Of a stretch of DNA of 64,000 nucleotides, positions 60,650 to 64,000 are shown piece after piece (position 1 is the stretch's first letter; the number at the start of each line of letters is the position of its first letter). Position numbers and translations under genes: made by a program. The notes under the pieces were generated by a model. It searched no databases. It had not been told where the DNA came from and worked only from the letters and a program-made list of their open reading frames with translations. The stretch comes from Pseudovirgaria hyperparasitica (Eukaryota > Ascomycota > Dothideomycetes > Acrospermales > Acrospermaceae). The stretch lies in NCBI RefSeq assembly GCF_010093815.1, contig NW_022985559.1, forward strand, positions 70,621 through 134,620. The letters are read 5' to 3'.

Positions 60650-63600
60650 CTATACTAGACCCATCCTTACTATAAGACTAGACCCTATTAACGTTAACGA
60701 ATTAATTTATTAGAACCGACTAACGTTAACCACGCCTTACGACGATATATATACTAAGCTATACACAGAGAGATAGCGTTAGGCTTAGCTTAAGTAGTAA
60801 CTTCGCGAACTTAACGAAGCGCGAGAACGAACCGCTAGACTCGAAGCCGTACTACGCGCTTTAGTACTAGTAGTAACTAACCTATACTAATATAGACTAA
60901 CTTAAGCCGAAATAGTCTAACTAAGTCTATTACTATCCCAGTTACCTTAGCCTAAGAAACTACCTTACTTTAATGGTAAAACTAGGAGGAGCTTTTATAA
61001 ATAGGCTTACTAGTATAGCTAATTCTTCCACCTATTCACGAACGATAGTAATAAGATTAGGTTCGCATAGAACTACCTAGACCTAACGCTATCTGAACGT
61101 TAGATAGTATATTAAATTAAACACCCTAAGGATACGTATAACTAGGACACGTTCACTAAATTCCTTCTTTAATGCTTTGGTAATAGAGCCGAGCGACGCG
61201 AATAGACTTAGAGCTATATCTTTAAGACTTAATAGCGAGAGAGATAATCCCTATTATAACTCCTCGAATACCTCCAACCTCTTTAGAGAGAAGCTAAGGA
61301 AGATTATATAGTTCGATAATACGACGACTTTAAAAGGTCCCTTAACCCGAGTGTAAAGGAACGCATCGACCTTATAACGTCTATCCCTACCGACCTTTAG
61401 GTACTTGCGAATCTTATAGAACGATATTAGCGTATAATAAATAACTAACGTTATATAGACGCACGACTATCTCTATTAATCTAATCCGATACGAAATCGT
61501 CTAAAGAGGACCGGTTTAGTAATAGATTACGTAGAATACCTCGTGGGCACTACTACTCTACGAACTCGAGAAGACGAGACCCGTACCGCGGATCTTTCTA
61601 CTAGTCGATATATCGAGACGCGAGAAACGACTCGTATAAATAATCTAAAGTCACCTACTATACCTATAGTAGGATAGGCTATATAGCACCCGAGTGCCGC
61701 TTAGGGAAACCACTAAATACTAATATAGATACTAAGTTAGTTATATACTATAAGTGCTAGTAGCTAGGATACATCGCGTCTAACTACCCGGTATACGATA
61801 TAAAAAACTAACTACCTATAAGGAACCCTCGCAACTCGTAGGCGTAACTAAAATAGAGGGATAACCAGCTAACTAGTACATCGAACTATAGGCTAGGCCT
61901 ATTAAGGTCCCTCGTGGATAATATTAGACCGTAATACTTAATAGCGGTTTAGCTACTAACGTTATATCGACTTAACGAGCACGAGAACTTAACGTTAATA
62001 TTTAAGTACTAATAGATGCTACCTTCTATAGTATCGATAGTCCTATTAAATTATAGGGTACCTATACTATTAAATACGGCATCTAGGATAGCGGGGGGAA
62101 GTAGAAACCCTACTACTTAACCTTCATCGTAGTAGATAGTCCCTTCGACATAATCCTTAGTATACCATAGCTCGAAAAATATAACCCGAAACTAGACTTC
62201 ATCTAGAAAACAGCTAGCTAGCGCATGTACCCACTATAATAGAACCTAGTATAGCTAGTTAACGACGAATAATTCTAGAAGGACTATAAAAAGGTAATCT
62301 CCGCTATCTACGTCCTCTTACTTACTTAAAATAGAGAGCTTAGTATTAAAGTAAACGAAAACCTACTATATTAGTATAAAATATACTAATATATCGCGTT
62401 AGTGATCGACTTATCTAAATTACCTTAATACTAACCTAACGACCTTACTATTAACCTTAAAGACGGTTAATAACCCCTATACGGACCTATCTACCCTCTA
62501 TTAGAACCCGAGCTATAGGTCCTCCGAGAATACATCGAAAAGAACCTTACGCGAGGATAGATTAGGCCTAGTATATCTCTAGCCGGAGCTCTAATTCTCT
62601 TTATAAAGAAGAAGGATAGGAGTCTCTATCTATGTATTAACTACCGTAGCCTAAATAATATCACGCGAAAGAATTATTACCTACTACCTCTTATCTCTAA
62701 GTCTATTAATAGACTAGGGCGCGCGAAGATCTTTACTAAGCTCGATCTACACGACGTCTACTACCGCCTATATATTAAGAAGGGCGATGAGTAGAAAACG
62801 GCGTTTAGGACCCGTTATGGACACTTCGAGTATATAGTGGTCCCTTTTAGACTAACTAACGCGCTAGGAACCTTCTAAGCGTATATTAATAACGCGCTAG
62901 TAGGCCTACTCGATATAACGTGCATCGTATACCTTAATAATATCCTTATCTTCTCTAATAACGAAGAAGAATATATCTAGCACGTACGCGTAGTCCTAGA
63001 TAGGCTAGAAAAACATAAGCTATATATTAAGCTATCTAAATACGAGTTCTACTAGGACCACGTTAACTTCCTTGGCTTCGTTATTACTAATTAAGGTATA
63101 ACCATAGAAAGGGATAGGGTCGCTACTATCGTGGACTAGCCTAAACTAAAATTAATTTAAGATATACGTGTCTTTATTAGATTCGCTAATTACTACCGAA
63201 AATTCGTTAAGTATTTCTCCCGGCTAGTAGCACCGCTTAACGCGCGTACTACCACTATAGATTCGTCTATTACGGTCCGCGGTAGATAGAAACAGTGTAA
63301 TATTAAATCGTAGCCTATAGAATTATTAGAAGGCGAAAGGGCCTCCTTCGAGAAAATTAAAGAGGCATTTATAACTGCCCTATTACTAGTGTACTTTAAC
63401 CTAACTAAACCTATCCGCGTCGAAACCGACGCGTTAGAATTTATAATCTTAGGCATTCTCTCCTAGCCTAGACTAACTAAGTCTAAAAAGGTCTAATAGT
63501 ATCTAGTTACGTTCTTCTCACGTAAAATAGTCGATGTTAAGACTAGATATACTATCTATAACCAAGAGCTACTAGTAATAGTAGAGTCGTTTAAATAGTA

Positions 63601-64000
63601 GCGATATTATCTTAAAGGTGCCATATATAACGTCGAGTTACTAACTAATTACTATAACTTAAAGGGGTTTATAAGCACGATAGTTTTAAACTATTAATAG
63701 GTCTAATAGGCTAAGTAGCTTATAAACTTTTACTTTATAATCTACTATCGACCTAGAAGTATAAACCTAGCTAATAGAATATTAAGAAGACCTAACTATA
63801 AAGAAGGCGCCTAGGATTATAGTAGCTATAGGGTCCTAGAGTAGCTATAGGCCTAACTCTTAAGGACGAGGTTAGATTTTAAGTTATTAGACGATTAGCA
63901 AGATACTAACATCAATACCAGTAATCAAATCTCTAAGACCGAAGCCGGTAACTAAAGACGCGGTACCGAAGTCCCTAGTAGGCCGTTTATTAGCGCTATT
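60650..64000 (+). mobile_element. Ty3/Gypsy LTR retrotransposon gag-pol, RIP-inactivated (copy 2), cut by window end
   Basis: Plus strand. A gag-like region (coiled ELNEARERTARLEAVLRAL, then LPYFNGKTRRSFYK) is followed by a decayed zinc knuckle at 61746-61790, a protease-like region, and reverse transcriptase with [33 protein letters not shown] and YLNNILIF at 62930 (catalytic YLDD changed to YLNN). RNase H follows with VETDALEFIILGILS and QELLVIVESFK. Integrase would be beyond 64000. Stops are TAA/TAG only. Its RT sequence differs clearly from copy 1 (YGHFEYIVVPFRL against FSLFK-stop-IVLPFGL), so they are different families. Confidence 0.9.

Larger units (their letters stand above)
36700..64000. 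repeat. RIP-mutated repeat block
   Basis: A 27 kb continuous tract with nearly no CA or TG dinucleotides, a large excess of TA, and CG retained (for example runs such as CGCCGCCC near 42800). This is the signature of repeat-induced point mutation (C-to-T in CpA on both strands), not of CpG deamination. Frames are broken by TAA and TAG, while TGA is rare. Individual decayed elements are listed separately. Nothing in the block appears to encode a functional protein. The block runs to the window end and contains one assembly gap. Confidence 0.93.

Noticed and set aside
36700-64000. Functional AT-rich centromere
   Set aside because: Composition alone would allow it, but the content is recognisable RIP-mutated transposons; centromere identity cannot be judged without CENP-A data.

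Overview
The window is fungal nuclear DNA, most likely from a filamentous ascomycete (Pezizomycotina, probably a dothideomycete). Evidence: short GT-AG introns of about 45-95 nt, a Pth11/rhodopsin-like receptor, a eukaryotic primase large subunit, eIF3a, a G-protein gamma subunit, and a 27 kb block with an extreme repeat-induced point mutation (RIP) signature.

Positions 1-36.1 kb are ordinary gene-bearing sequence. In order: M18 aspartyl aminopeptidase (+), PHO13-type HAD phosphatase (+), DNA primase large subunit PRI2 (+), two tandem DUF4267-like small membrane proteins (-), a seven-helix Pth11/rhodopsin-like protein (-), a cytochrome P450 (+), a 14-TM MFS transporter (+), a doubtful small ORF (-), a zinc-ribbon protein (-), a secreted M35-like (aspzincin) metallopeptidase (-), an intron-containing tRNA (-), the heterotrimeric G-protein gamma subunit (+), a NUC-1/PHO4-type bHLH regulator (+), eIF3a/TIF32 (+) and a SLOG-like protein of unknown role (+). 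Housekeeping genes (primase, eIF3a, PHO13, M18) sit beside accessory-type genes: receptor, P450, efflux pump, secreted protease and DUF4267 pair. The P450 and MFS genes are adjacent on one strand and could work on one compound, but no biosynthetic backbone enzyme is visible.

From about 36.7 kb to the end the sequence changes abruptly: CA and TG dinucleotides almost vanish, TA is greatly over-represented, CG is kept, and every reading frame is cut by TAA/TAG. Through this damage one can still read a decayed paralogue of the M35-like peptidase (37.5-38.5 kb), a degenerate Arg/Ser/Tyr-rich ORF (42.1-43.3 kb), a minus-strand Ty3/Gypsy pol (44-47 kb), a 240-nt assembly gap (47.2-47.5 kb), a Plavaka-type DNA transposase (about 50.7-53.2 kb), a 3.1 kb single-frame ORF of unknown family with a hexapeptide minisatellite (57.15-60.24 kb), and a plus-strand Ty3/Gypsy gag-pol (60.65 kb to the window end). 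In both Gypsy copies the reverse transcriptase YxDD is now YxNN, and the readable zinc knuckle has lost three of its four ligands. Each change is the one expected from RIP, so the block looks like a graveyard of silenced transposons next to intact genes.

Exon boundaries are my own reading of splice sites and family conservation; no similarity search was run.
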